A DNA stretch of 64,000 nt from Marasmius tenuissimus. Taxonomy: Eukaryota > Basidiomycota > Agaricomycetes > Agaricales > Marasmiaceae. The stretch is from NCBI GenBank assembly GCA_029532415.1, contig JAQOTA010000054.1, positions 930,001 to 994,000 of the forward strand, written 5' to 3'. A program made the position numbers and the translations under genes. Of the stretch, positions 24,256-36,327 are shown piece after piece (position 1 is the first letter of the stretch; every line of letters starts with the position of its first letter). The notes under the pieces are model-generated. The model did not search any database and had not been told where the DNA came from. It saw only the letters and a program-made list of their open reading frames with translations.

Positions 24256-26303
24256 AGTACAGCATGTCAAAAGTGTTCTCTACCCAAATTAATCACTTTC
24301 TTGCGATTATGGTCTTGTAGTAGGTGATGTGGAGGTCGTGACGATGACCGGGGCCTGCCTGACAGCTGAAAGTAGCAACCTTGTTCAGAAATGGCCATGC
24401 TTGTTCCGCTCCCTCCCCAGTGAAATGCCCATTGCACCACTGATAGAAGAGCGCGAATATGACCTTGCAGATGCGAACCTTGTGCCCTGTGAGGCGAAGG
24501 ACAGGTATTCCTCATTCAAGACGGTTGACAAATTCACATTGACGGGAAAGATACTTGAAGGTCGCAAACCGAACGAGTTGATTCAGGGCGTAAGTGCACT
24601 TGGCATTGTAGGATTGTTTGTGGGGAATGAGGTTGCGATGAGATTTGGATGACTTGATCTTCTTGTCTTCATACCCATAAAGCGTGTAGCCACGGCTGAA
24701 GGCTGCATTGATGTTTGCTCGGCTGGCAGACATGTGAGCCACCTGAAGATGTTTGTGTCAAGATAAACTCACTTTTCGGACCCATACATGTCAGTCACGC
24801 CCATGATGAAGACATGGCTGCACTGATGGTTTACTGTGCCTGTCACAGCCATTCCATGTGCAGCTAATTCTGTCAGCTTCGTCACAGCCTTCACGTTATC
24901 ACAATTGGGTACTGGCTCCTAGATTGGTGAACAAATGTTAGGAGTGACTCATCGACAGACAACAATGAGACTTACAATGAACTTTGTCTTGCCAGCCTCC
25001 ATGAGGAACTTGGCATATTTCCTGTCATCAGCGAAGCATGATTGTCCACGATACAGGGAGTGGTCCTTTCCGCTACCTCTCTTCTGGAATCGCCTGGTCT
25101 TCGAGTTCCCATCAAGGGTAGTGTACATCATGTTGAGGTGCCTCAGATGTTGTGGTGTCTCCTCCCAGCCATCCCCCATGTTCATGTCGGGATCTGGGCA
25201 CAAAGGGCATCGGGTAACGAAGGTGCCAGCTGGAAAGTGCAGAAGAGTCCGAGGTATCAGGGAGAAGAACTCCCTGTATCGTAGTCTGTCGTGGATAAAC
25301 CGCCACACTCGGACAGTGAGCATAAACGGCGTGTAAGGATCCTGGACCAAGTGGGTATGCGCGTTGTCGGTCAACCTTTGAAGGGCGAAAATCCAGTCAT
25401 AGGTGGGGAGTTGGCCTTGTAGGGCCTGTATATTATACTCCTTCAGCACAGCAAAGGTGTAGGCTGTTTCGGGTTTGCGAGCTGAGGAGGGAAACAACCT
25501 CGATTGCATTAGCTGCTGCACTCTCTTTGTACTCAGTTGCAGAATGACAGAGAAGTGCCATGAACCCCATTTGAGTGGATAACCGTGAACTTCACTCTGA
25601 TCGGCTTGTCGAGAACAGGGCACAGACGATCGTGATGGCCGAGCTGGACAGCAAAATCCTCTCAGAGAGTACTGATATCGGAGCGCTCAAAGAAGCTCCC
25701 ATTCCATACTCTCGCCCAATGCCAAGGGCTGGTGCGGTGTCGCAAGATCCAACAATCCTTGCAGCATATCTCAAAATCTTGGCAATCCTGGCACTGGATG
25801 ATGCGTTTGCCAGTTCCACATGAGCAAGGGAGATTGAGATTGGAGTCATATTCGTGTAAGAGGAGCCAGGTGGTAAGTTCACTGACGATGGCTTCAAAGT
25901 CTTTCAGAGTCCCTGACAGCTGAAAAAATGCTCAATGTCAGGAGTCTGAAGCCATGAAAGTATCGCAAAGAATTACCTGCGCTGACCGACTCTAGGCTGC
26001 CTCATCATTGTCAGCATCTTCCTCTTTCTTAGTCTCTCTGTCATCAATGACTGGTTTTCCTGACGTGGATGGACCTGCAAGAGGTTGGGCTTGGCCCCAG
26101 ACACTAAACGCAGGGAGCCCAGAGGGGTCCTGAGCTATTGTGGTGACTGTGTTCCCCAGTCGACCTCTCTTCGCAATGGGCGGCTTTGCAATGTTAGATT
26201 GAAGTAGGTCAGTGATGGTTGGTTTGCGCTTTTCGGTCATGGTGCAAGGTTGAGAGGTGGATCTGTGGGCAGGATTGAAGCTTGGTTAAATGCGAGTGAG
26301 TAG

Positions 26304-26510
26304 GCCGAACGTTGCAGCAGCGGATGAGCAAAAACAATGCTGTGCTGGTATGGCGCAGCAGAAGATGAGTAAACCCAACCTTGTGGCAGTATGTTGCAGC
26401 AGCAGATGAGTAAAAAAAACATTGTGGCAGTATGGTGTAGCAGCGGATGAGTAAACCCAACATTGCAGCAGTATGTTCGCAACAGCAGATGAGTAGGACC
26501 GGCTGCACTG
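26304..26510. repeat. 41-bp tandem repeat, about five units
   Basis: Units centre on GCAGCAGCRGATGAGTAAACCCAA. The GATGAG core recurs near 26323, 26364, 26405, 26446 and 26488, a spacing of 41-42 bases. It lies directly upstream of the KDZ transposase ATG (26240, minus), i.e. in its presumed promoter. Confidence 0.75.
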
Positions 26511-26676
26511 GGTACAGCGCAGTAGAGGGCGGGTAGAATGCGCAGTGGTATGCAGTCTCAAATTGGGGGATCGCTCGGGCTGCAGTGGGATGTAGGAACG
26601 TGAAAAGCGATGGCTTGGCAAGAAATAAACATATACAGTAGATACTAGGCATCATCGAGAGGTAAGGTAAGGTACG

Positions 26677-27652
26677 TCAAGGGTTCATATCCTCCGTCCA
26701 TTCTTCTGACCACCCTGGAATGGCAAGACACAACAGGTCTATCTCCTTTCCCTGTGGCGGTGCCACGAAAGGGACATCCCAAGGTTGGAAAAACCAGTCA
26801 TCTCCGTGTTTTCATTCAATGGCTGCACCGTCTCTGATCCCCAGACGGATCAATTGGGCCTTCATGCTGTTGAGTGTGAGCTTGTACCCGTTCCTGGGAT
26901 ACACTTTCACGTAGAACATGGAGCAACACTCCTCATCCTGAGAGTAATGTCAGTGAGAGTTTAGGTACAAAGAGGTGGTTTTACTCACAGAAACATAGAT
27001 CCATACTTTGACTTTGTAAGGGAAACAACAACCGGTGATGACAATCTCGTCGTCCTCTTCAATCTCTTCTTGGACTTCGAATAGTTCTTCTTTGAAGTCC
27101 TCTCGGACTTCAAACAATTCGTCTTCGACCTCAATCTCTTCTTCGGCTTTGGCCTCCTCCTCGTCGCTGGTGGATATGAGGGTGTCGTTGATAGGTTCTT
27201 TGTTATTGGGCTTTTCAAGGTCCACCGTGTTCCATTTCTTGAGCTGAGCCTGCTCCTTCAAGCATGCAAGGAGTTCTCAGCTGCTGGTGAGCAGACTTAG
27301 AGGGATGTCGTCCTGTAGTGGGTAGCGTGTCTCCCCGTCCTCAGCCTGGAAAGATATGATTAGCGAGGTACAATATTCATGACACTGAAAGACTCACATA
27401 GTAGATACGTCCTAGGTCACAGAAATTGAGATGCGAAGGACCAGCAACCTCTGTTCCGGTCCTGACAAAGTATTGAGGTTCTGCATCCTGGTTCTTGAAG
27501 TGGATTGGCACACTGGGGAACTTGATCCCAGCCACAATACGAAGTTGTCTGAGGATGTTGCGCAGGTGCTTTGCCACCAATGTATAACGTTGGCTTTTGC
27601 TGTAAGGTTTCGTCCCCTTCTGTCGAAAGGGTATAACTGCCCGTCATGGCAT
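26677..27652 (-). pseudogene. Acidic accessory protein of the island, three stops
   Basis: Exons: complement(join(26677..26937, 26989..27345, 27398..27652)), introns of 51 and 52 bases, 290 codons. The frame is continuous apart from three TGA codons (third codon; after LLTSS; after AAIE), each one C-to-T step from CGA. The protein has a basic N-terminal part (RYTLVAKHLRNILRQLR), a Glu-rich centre with a repeated acidic motif (ELFEVREDFKE / ELFEVQEEIEE) and a C-terminal DVPFVAPPQGKEIDLL region. No family recognised. It precedes the KDZ transposase on the same strand and starts the divergent intergenic region, so it is probably an accessory gene of the transposon. Confidence 0.6.
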
Positions 27653-28363
27653 AGCGGAATGTGAGGGTATAGGAAGATGAGTTTGGATGGGTGTTGAGCG
27701 AGGGAGGTTGGTGGATTGTATGTCGTGTGGTAGTACCTTTATAGGGAGGTGAGATCCGGTTCTTGCTGAAGTTGCTGCTTCGAGTCTGTACAGGCAATCC
27801 TTGCAATAGGCAGAGGCTCGCAACTCAATACAACCAGTGATTTGAATCAACGGTTTTGCTTGAATGGAATCAAGCAAATGAGTCAAGCTGGGCTGGTTCG
27901 CAATAAATGCAATGGATGGAGCTGGTGTGATTGTTAGATGAAGGTGCAAGGGTGTAATGAATAGGTGTAGGTACCATGTTGAAAAAAAAAATTCTTGCTG
28001 ACATTGTAGGGTTTAAGAGGAGAGGTGTGAGCCGAGGAGAAAGACAGCAGGGGATGAGTCAGAAGCACTGCCCGAGAGCATTGGTAAGTCAACACAGTAA
28101 CTGAGCAGCCACCCGGATTCCCACACCCCATAACAGGCAATTCACTGGCACTTTCACTACACCAAAGCTCTCAACGCCAAAGCTCTCATCGACAGACTCG
28201 CTCATTGCTCCCTCATCATTCCAATGCCAAAATTTACTATCTCAAAAATTCAGAACCCATTTTCCCCCTCAGCAAGATTCCATTCTCGTTGTAAATTCTC
28301 ATTCCATTGAGGATTTGACCACCCCCAACTTTCATCAACACTGATTGTCATTCAGGCCCGAAG
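27653..28363. promoter_or_regulatory. Divergent intergenic region of the island
   Basis: Noncoding stretch between two genes pointing away from each other (minus gene from 27652, plus gene from 28364). It is the only place in the island where transcription diverges and probably carries both promoters. No clear TATA pair was identified. Confidence 0.4.
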
Positions 28364-28449
28364 ATGGCTATCGATCTCACCGCTGAGGACTTGCATATGA
28401 ATTCAAGAACGTTTGGTAAGACTATTCAGCTCAAGCTTCATAGCGACAT

Positions 28450-28856
28450 TGTGAAAGACTGGCGCTTTCTTCACTGAGTTGAAGATCACAAAAGGTGTAT
28501 TCTTAGTACAAGTAAGTAGAATCTCAAGTCTTTACCTAAGGAACAGCGAGCGAAGCCGCAGTCCCTTGTCCAGAGGGTAGATTGACCAAGGTGAGCGTAT
28601 CCGCAGTCAACCTTGAGCAATCTGACACTTACACTTCACTCGAAGTTAAGCAAAAGAGATAAAATTCCAATGATCTTTCTACAATAACTTGGAGGTATTT
28701 ATATGTTTTTACTAGGTAGTTTTCGAGTCAGAGTAACGAGTCATTTACAGTCATTCACAGTCATGAGGTAGAGTCAAGCTAGAGTCAGAATGATACATTG
28801 AGCTCAGAACCGTAGAAGATGGTACCGAGACTCACCGTATCTGTGTATCCATCACA
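28450..28856 (-). repeat. 3' LTR of Gypsy element
   Basis: 407 bp, TGTGAAAGACTGG...ATCCATCACA as read on the plus strand. The polypurine tract lies immediately inside. Confidence 0.92.
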
Positions 28857-28882
28857 CTACCCCCCCAGTCTGGGTGCCATCT

Positions 28883-29875
28883 TCAAATTGCGAAGGCTCC
28901 TTTGATGTCCATCACTAAATAATCCAGGAGTTTGTAAACATCTTTGTCACAGTTAGTGATGTAGGCTGAAGGCGTGTAGTAATTGATGTCAAAGTCGGGG
29001 GACGTGGGATCATAAGGAAGTAGTAGGCCTGCACTGATGGTGTTGCATTCCAGCAGATGAAAGATGAGGGCAAGTGTGTTGTCCGCTTCGTCCATGACAA
29101 AGTCATCATCCTCCGGATTCCTCATGGCTACATCTCGCTCGGGTGCTGGCCCGGTGATATCAGCCATTCCGGGAGCAACCATATCCAGAAAGTCGCAATG
29201 GGTGATGTCAAGGAAACTTCCCCAGTTGACTTGAGAATGCAGACCCTTGGCAATGCTGAGCCTCACGCGCCCGTGGAGCCATTGAGTGACTTTCGAAAAT
29301 AATTTCTCAAGATTTTGACAGAAGTGAAAGACCCCGGCGGGGGTATCGAATCCAACCATTCGGAAAAAGTTTGGCATACTCGGGTCAGCAAGAATGACAT
29401 GGGGGTACCCGAGAAGAGCTAACATAACCTATTAGTTAAATGTGTGTCATCGGACAATGAATGGCGAACCTATGTCGATTGGCATGCTCAGCTCTGTGTT
29501 TAGGATATCCTTAGGGATCCCTTCTGGCATCTCTCCACGTTCCAACTCTGCATTACTGGCGGATACCACTAGTTGGGAAGCGAAACGGAATTTGTCAAAC
29601 AAGTAGTCCATCAAAGTTTGAGTGCCTCGAAACAGTGTCTTTTGGGTGACCGGATCGTCGTAGGCTTTGGCAATGCCACAAGGGAACAAGTTGGGTAGGA
29701 ACTGAGTGCCGACGCCGGCATGAATGAAACTCTTCATCCCAGCGTGTGGGAATGCTTCAGCAAGAGTGGTGCATGGATTGGAATTGTCGACGCGGATGAG
29801 TGCCATTGAATCTGATAGCTTGGCGCAAGGGGAGTAGGCATGAGAGTTTTGGGATTTGCAAGGTTCGCAAGCCAT
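28883..29875 (-). CDS. Extra ORF (cargo) in the Gypsy element, 313 aa
   Basis: Exons: complement(join(28883..29418, 29470..29875)). The 51-base intron has a GT start, a TTTAACTAAT branch-like sequence and an AG end. It removes in-frame stops and keeps phase, giving 313 residues. No domain recognised. Features: a Cys-containing N-terminus (MACEPCKSQNSHAYSPCAK), LPNLFPCGIAKAYDD, LLGYPHVILADPSMPNFF, an acidic stretch (PEDDDFVMDEADN) and a YYTPSAYI segment near the end. It has no hydrophobic signal or transmembrane segment, so it does not look like an envelope protein despite its env-like position. The stop is only 26 bases from the LTR, and a TATA box lies upstream, so it seems to be a self-contained transcription unit carried by the element. 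It has no nonsense codons although pol has several. Confidence 0.62.
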
Positions 29876-29951
29876 AGTGAGGATCAGTTGAGTGAAGTGC
29901 GGATACGAGAACAAGTTGTTTGATGAGTGTGAGTATGAAGTATTGGTCTCA

Positions 29952-29958
29952 TTTTATA
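29952..29958 (-). promoter_or_regulatory. TATA box of the Gypsy cargo ORF
   Basis: TATAAAA on the minus strand, 77 bases before the ATG at 29875, directly preceded by an A run (17 or more bases, about 29960-29978) typical of fungal poly(dA:dT) promoter elements. Confidence 0.55.
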
Positions 29959-31510
29959 GTTTTTTTTTTTTTTTTTGCAGCGAGGACTGGTCGAATCCTT
30001 TGACTTTCCAAGTGTCTGGAGGAGTAGGTCCCAACGGACATGATGCAGATTCTGTGGAACGTGTCTGTTTGGCAATGAGTAAAGTTTGGAGTATGTTGAC
30101 GCTATACGTGGGTTAAGGCACGTCAACCATTTGATGTGGCGCATTGGCTGTATTATTAAGCGGGGTATCAACCATATTTGAATGGTAATTTGGATTAATG
30201 GTTGTACGACTCCGCCTGAGACCTTTGATTTGAATAGGGTAGTAAACACGTTGAACTGTTTGCATATGAGACAAGATTTGGAATGATGACACTCTCCGAA
30301 GACCATCTGAGTCTTCAATGCTTGGAACTCTCTTTCTGTTTGAACCATTCTTCCAGGATTTTGGGTGCGTTCTGAAGTCCATGCTTGGTTTTCCATTGAT
30401 CATGGTTTGGAGGAAAACCCTTGTATTGTATCTTGAACTTCTGGACTCTCCGTTTTCCTACTTTGAACCACTTTTCCTGCACTATAGCTTCTACTTCCTC
30501 CTCTGGAAGTTCGTTCAAACCTTCCTACTCAATCTCTTTGTTGACCTGTCACCGAATTTGGATGGAGATTGATTATATTTCTCCAAATGGGCAATATTCA
30601 GGATCGGATGTATGCCATAGGACTCGGGTAGTCGGAGTTGGTACGTGACCGGAGACAGTTTGCGGATGATCTCGAAGGGTCCCTCATATTTGAGTAGGAG
30701 TTTTTTCCCTCTCCCTTTCTCTTCTCGGAGTAGCCTGAGCGAGTGTGGGTTGAATACAACTAACTCTCCTTCTTCAAACTCAATATCAAGCCATCCGTTG
30801 TTGTATGCCTGCCTTTGATGTTCCTGAGCCAAATGTAGTGCGTCCTTGGTGCGGGTACGTTCTGACTGAAATTGTTCCACCATCCTTTGAGCCTCCTCAT
30901 GTCTGATAAATTCATTTTCTCCTACCTCTCCCCCCTGAGTTTTTGGCCACGGAATAGAATCTGATGGGGCCAGAAAACTGGACCCAGTGATAGGGTGATA
31001 ACCATAGAGTAAGTATGCCGGTGAAAAATGTGACGAAACATGTGGAGTGGTGTTGTATGACAAGGCAAAACCCTCCAAGTAGTTTGCCCAGTCATCCCAT
31101 GAAGGTCCTACAAAGGCTCGCAGCGCAATCTTCATCATTTGATTCATGATCTCGGTCTGACCATCCGCTTGTGGATGATAGGCCGTTGTTAGTGACCTTT
31201 TCATTCCCATGAGGCGACATACTTCCTGCCAAAAGTCATTCCGCCATCGGGTATCCCGATCTGTGATAACCTGACATGGGATTCCATATTTGGATATGAC
31301 ATAAGTAAAAATCAGCTGTGCTGTTTCAACTTCAGAGATAGTCGTCGAACACGGTATGGCTATCATGAATTTGGTTAGTTTATCAACAATAACCAAGATA
31401 TTATCATGTACCCTGTCAGTCCTGGGGAGTTCGGGTATGAAGTCCATAGTGACAACCTCAAACGGCTGTTCCGGGATGGGAATCGGTTGAAGCATTCCAT
31501 ATGGTGCATG

Positions 31511-32044
31511 TAGTGTTACCACCAGCTCGGCTCGAGCTGCAGCTCGAGCAGCTCTGAACCGGTTCTAGACCGGTTTAGCCGGTATGAGCTGCTCAAGAAA
31601 TATTAATTTCTTCTCGTCATTTTTTGACCCGTTGGTGACTCTGGGAGATGTCTGAGAGATATGTTGATGTATGTTGGTTCCTGTGGATCATTGTACAGTA
31701 CAAAAAGTCCAGTAATTATCAGGTTCTACATACTTGGAAGCCCTGGCCTTGGTGTGGGAAAGCGATCCACAGGTGGGTTGCCACGTGCAAGGATAGCTTA
31801 GCCAGTACCTGGACCTACAGTCACCCCCTACTAGCCTACCTTTCAACTTAGAATAGCCCAAATGTAGTCTAGGTACCATATTTACACTTTATACAAGGTC
31901 TGTAAAATATATTAATTTTTGACGGCGCGAGCCGCAGCTGAACCACTGAGAGCAGCTCAAAGAGCTGAGCCGCATGCTGTCAACGTCTCGTGGAGCTGCG
32001 GCTCGTGAGCCGGAGCCGAGCCGAGCCGACCGTTGGCAACACTA
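31511..32044. mobile_element. hAT-type MITE (534 bp) in Gypsy integrase
   Basis: Terminal inverted repeats TAGTGTTACCA / TAGTGTTGCCA and an exact 8-bp duplication GGTGCATG (31503-31510 and 32045-32052), the target-site length of hAT elements. Subterminal regions are rich in GAGCTGCGGCTC-like palindromes. No transposase. Excision in silico rejoins the integrase frame between the zinc finger and the catalytic core. Confidence 0.88.
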
Positions 32045-34676
32045 GGTGCATGTCGGCGAGGTTTAGTCTTTTGACAAATGTCACATGATGCAACAAAGAC
32101 CTTCAGATCCTTACCCATGCGCGGCCAATAGTAGATTGCCACTAAGCGATTGTAGCATCTATGGTAACCTCCATGTGCAGACTCTGTTAGGGTGTCATGT
32201 ACTTCACCCATAGTAGATACCCGCAAGTGCATTGGGACGCATAACCAATTGTTCCCGTGCCAGTCTTCGAAATATAGCAGGCCATTGTCTCCCAGGAAGT
32301 AGCTTGGATATCTTGGTTTTGTAGTGTCATCCCGACTACGAAGTTCTTTGACTATTGGCCCGAAATCTTTATCATTCTCATATCCTTCCCGCCATTCCTT
32401 CAATTCTCCATCCGGGATTCCCACGAGTAAGGAGTATGATCGCGAAGTCGAATAATTCTGATCATAGTCCAAGGGCATGTGAGTACCATGGATCTCACTC
32501 TCCATCAGGTCCTCTCCTTCTAGGGCTTCACAGAATTGAGAGGCCACAGTCAGTAGTCTCTCCTCAAAATGTCGACCAAGCTCTTCATAAAATGGAGTGA
32601 TTGGATCCTTTACCAGGCCAGAGGAGGCTAATGTTGGAATGGCCTTGATTTCAGTAACATGTGGGCTTGTTTGAGGTGGGACTCAGCGCCGTAGACGAGA
32701 AATGGGGTCTACATTTGAATGGACCTTCCCGGCACAGTGTACTATCTTTAGCCCAGGGTATGCTGCAAAGACCGTTCCCCATGTAAGTAGTCGCCGGTTG
32801 ACATTCTGAAACGTAGTGCTCCATGTTAAGGCTGCATGATCAGTGATAGCAAGGATTTGTTCGCCTTCAATAAATGGCTGAAACTTGATGAGTGCCTCCT
32901 TTAGAGCGAGTGCCTCTCGTTCAGTGGCTGAGTAATTCCGCTCTGGAGACTTGAGTATCCTGGACCAGTAACCAATGACGCGTTCAATATAGACGATACT
33001 GTCATCCAGGTTTGCATTCCACACACCCAGCTCTGGAATGTCATCGACCTCTCTTGATATCCGAGTGACCAAGGTTGGAACAGGGTCGCCGTTCTTGTGT
33101 GCTGTTGCTAACCGGTCGTAAACCTTTGTCCCCTTGAGATCGCCAATCCGAACTGGTTGGACTTGCTGTAATATTCCGGCCAGGCCATAATCATACGCAT
33201 CGGTATATAGACGGTATGGTTTTCCCTGTTGGGCATATCCTCTGACTGGGGCATTGACAAGAACCTGTTTGCACAGCTCGAATGCTTCTTGATGTACTGT
33301 TCCCCATTTCCAAGTCGTGCCCTTCTTCAGCATATGAAAAAGGGGCTGAGCGAGCCATGCGTAAAATGGGACATATGACGAAAAATATACGATCATGCCC
33401 AAAAAGGTTTGCAGCTCATGCACATTCCGTGGTTCGTCTAATTGAACTATGGCGTCAACTTTCTCCTTGTGAGTCGACATACCGAGTCAAGAGACCTTCT
33501 GTCCGAGCAAGAGTAAGGACTGATATGCGAAATGACATTTTCCAGGCAAAAGCGTGATTTTTGCGCCTGAAATAGCTTTGAATACTTGATCTAAATGTTG
33601 CAGATGTTCTTCAAAAGTGTGCGAGAAGACAACTATGTCATCAATATAGACCAACGCAAATATCCATAGGGATGGCGCCAATACACCTTGCATGATTTGC
33701 TGGAAAATGCTTGGCCCATTTCGGTACCTGAATGGCATTCACCTGAAGTGAAATAGACCTTGGTGACATCAGAACGCAAGTTTCTCTGCCGTGTCATCTG
33801 ACATTGTTAGTTGAGTGAAACCAGCCAGTGCGTCGAGGGATGTTAACCAGTGCGATCCCGCTAGAGCTTGCATGATATCTTCCTGCCGTGGCAGAGGAAA
33901 CTCGTCTGCTATCGCTTGTTCATTCATTTTCCTCAAGTCGATAACCATTCGAGGCTTATTATTGTGATATACAATGAACACTGGGGCCCCCCAGGGGCTC
34001 TTTGATGGCTCGATGACACTGAGCTGAAGCCAGGAGTCGATTTGCTTATCCATCACTTCCCTGTTCGCTGGTGAGGTTGGAAATGGTGGAAGGGACACCG
34101 GTTGAGCATTCGGCTTCATTGGTATCTCAATTTTTCCTGGATAGTTTCCAAGGCGCCCGTCAAGACCGAAAGCATCGCTGTTTGAGACAATAACTTTCTT
34201 GAGGGCACTCCGTTGCTCTGAACTAATTCCATCAGATATATGGACTTCTTGTAACAATCGATGTGACGGTACCTCCTCCACATTTACTTCAGCCATTTTT
34301 GGTCCTCCCTCAACCGGCTCTTGGGCCATAGGATCATTTGGTCCTGAATTGTTTACATGAGCTTTTGACGAAACAACGGTTTCACTGTGGACACTGTGAG
34401 CAGTACTAGTTTGTATTCCTTCGTTCACAGTTAATAGCTGTTGGACAAGTGTTGCGTACATCCGTGCACGCTGGACATCTTCAGGTCGCATCCGGTATGC
34501 TTTGTCTAACCAGCTCGATGGGTTGTGACATTTCCCTAGTGGTTCTCCTCCTGCAATAACAATTGGAAACTTAGAGAAGTTGGAGACAAAAAGGGAAGGG
34601 TCTGAACATACAATCAGACTGTCCGGTAATCCATGTGCGTGATTTTCTGTTTGCCCCATTCGAATGCATTGTTCTA

Positions 34677-36327
34677 CAGTCGCCCAAAAAACTGGCCAAA
34701 TGTTGGGATACCCCATAAAGAATGGCCCATATCTCCACTGTGGAGCATGATTACCTAATACCCTAGATACACAAAATAGACCGTGAAAGTACCACCTTTA
34801 GGTGCAGTTTACTCCATTGGATTATCAGTTCCCAGTGTGGAGATATTCCACATTCAAGTCAAAATTACATTTGGCCAGTTTTTTGACCAGGGGTCAAAAT
34901 CAGTGATGTTGAGGAGTAATTCTATTGTGTTGTAAGATATGACACCAGTATGACTTCAGACTTCTGACAGCATTTCTATGATGTCTTGAGTGACATCCTG
35001 TACTCCACTGGACATTATAAAAGGCTTGAGCATCTTTGAGATGGGGCACCAACATGTGCCCCCTCTCTAAAGCTAAAAAAAAGCTTATCCTGGAACTTAC
35101 TGCAGATCCCAGCCTTTCTGCCAGGGATATTGTGGCAAAAGTGCATTGTAGCAAGACCACAGTCACCAACTACATCAACAAACTGCTCTCTGACAAGGAG
35201 AACCCTTGTGGTGGCTGTCCCAAGAAACTCACCCCCTGTGATGAACACCATATTCTGACACAAATCCGCACTGGTGCTTCCAAGGATGCCTCTCACATGA
35301 CCTAAACACTCAACACTGTCCTTGACTCCCCTATCACTCCACAGACTACCAGAAATCTCCTTCACAAACATCATATGTATGCCACAAAACAGGAAAAGAA
35401 ACCACTACTCAAGCCATACCACAAGTGGGGCAGGTTGGCATGGGCACAGAAGCACATGAACTGGAGAGTAGAGGATTGGAAAAGGGTTATGTTCACAGAT
35501 GAGTCCAAGGTGAACCAATATGAGTCAGATGGGAGGTCATATGTGTGGAAAACAAAGGGAGATCCACTACTGGAGCGGGAGGTGAAGGAAACTGTGAAGT
35601 TTGGGGGAGGGAATATAATGGTTTGGGGATGTATGAGCTGGAATGGTGTGGGGCGGTTGGTGGAGGTTGAGGGGAGGATGGATGCACAGCAGTGTGTGGA
35701 CATTTTGGAGGAGCATTTGCCAATTAGCAGGGAAAATCTTGACCTTTCTTCTGACGAATTCATCTTTCAACAAGATAACGACCCCAAACACTCATCAAAG
35801 TTGGCCTCCAAGTGGTTCAAAGACAATGGAATTGAGGTTATGAAGTGGCCTTCCCAGTCTCCTGACCTCAATCCCATTGAGAACCTTTGGAAACACCTTA
35901 AAAGTCAACTTACAGGCTATGATGCACCTCCTTCTGGAGTTTATGAATTGTAGGACAGGGCAGCAGAGGAGTGGGTGAAGATTGAGGTGGAAGTGTGTCA
36001 GAAGCTAAAAGAAAGTATGCCTATATGGTGTGCTGCAGTTATCAAGGTCAAGGGAGGCCATACAAAGTACTAGAATGTAAAATCCACTGATTTTGACCCC
36101 CCCCCCCCCCCCCCCGTCAAAAAACTGGCCAAATGCAATTTTGACTTGAATGTGGAATATCTCCACACTGGGAGCTGATAATCCAATGGGGTAAACTGCA
36201 CCTGAAAGTGGTGCTTTCAGGGTCTATTTTGTGTTTCTAGGGGCATTAGGTAATCAGGCTCCATGGTGGAGATATGGGCCATTCTTTATGGGGTACCCCA
36301 ACATTTGGCCAATTTTTTGGGCGACTG
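34677..36327 (+). mobile_element. Tc1/mariner transposon (1651 bp) in Gypsy pol
   Basis: Flanked by TA duplicates (34675-34676, 36328-36329), starting CAGTCGCCCAAAAAACTGGCC, with long inverted repeats of about 230 bp at both ends. A run of about 18 C (about 36098-36115) lies near the right repeat. Inserted between the protease and reverse transcriptase parts of the Gypsy polyprotein; removing it restores that frame exactly. Confidence 0.93.
35054..36073 (+). pseudogene. Tc1/mariner DD34E transposase with two stops
   Basis: A single frame of 339 codons from ATG 35054 to TAG 36073 is interrupted by TAA at 35303-35305 and TAG at 35951-35953, each one C-to-T change from a Gln codon. An N-terminal helix-turn-helix (SLSARDIVAKVHCSKTTVTN) is followed by a catalytic core with D in FTDES, D in FQQDNDPKH and E in DLNPIENLW. 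Counting gives 34 residues between the second D and the E, the DD34E signature of Tc1. The element is non-autonomous unless a paralog supplies transposase. Confidence 0.9.

Larger units (their letters stand above)
17252..26240 (-). pseudogene. KDZ-superfamily transposase, disrupted
   Basis: The gene runs from ATG 26240 to the TGA at 17252 on the minus strand, with many introns and a Copia element (18992-24255) inside one intron. The CxC cysteine cluster of KDZ transposases is present at about 25800-25720 (PCSCGTG, CQDCQDFEICCKDC, then HRTSPWHWARVWNG). It is followed by RLFPSSARKPETAYTF, the LTDNAHTH-LVQDPY region, FPAGTFVTRCPLCPDPDMNM, YTTLDGN, EGAEQAWPFLNKVATF and a coiled C-terminal region. 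Defects: in-frame TAG near 25990, in-frame TGA near 25670, and a frameshift near 25545. At the position where I expect an acidic YD(V/I)ACQ motif the sequence reads SYNAKCTY. The family mobilises Kyakuja/Dileera/Zisupton DNA transposons. Exon limits other than 25977..26240 and the start at 25919 are approximate. Confidence 0.85.

Noticed and set aside
26304..26510. Regular repeats that might be taken for a CRISPR-like array.
   Set aside because: The units are contiguous 41-bp tandem copies without unique spacers, in a eukaryotic genome.
28883..29875. Interpreting the Gypsy extra ORF as an envelope gene.
   Set aside because: No signal peptide, no transmembrane segment and no glycoprotein-like features are visible; only its position is env-like.
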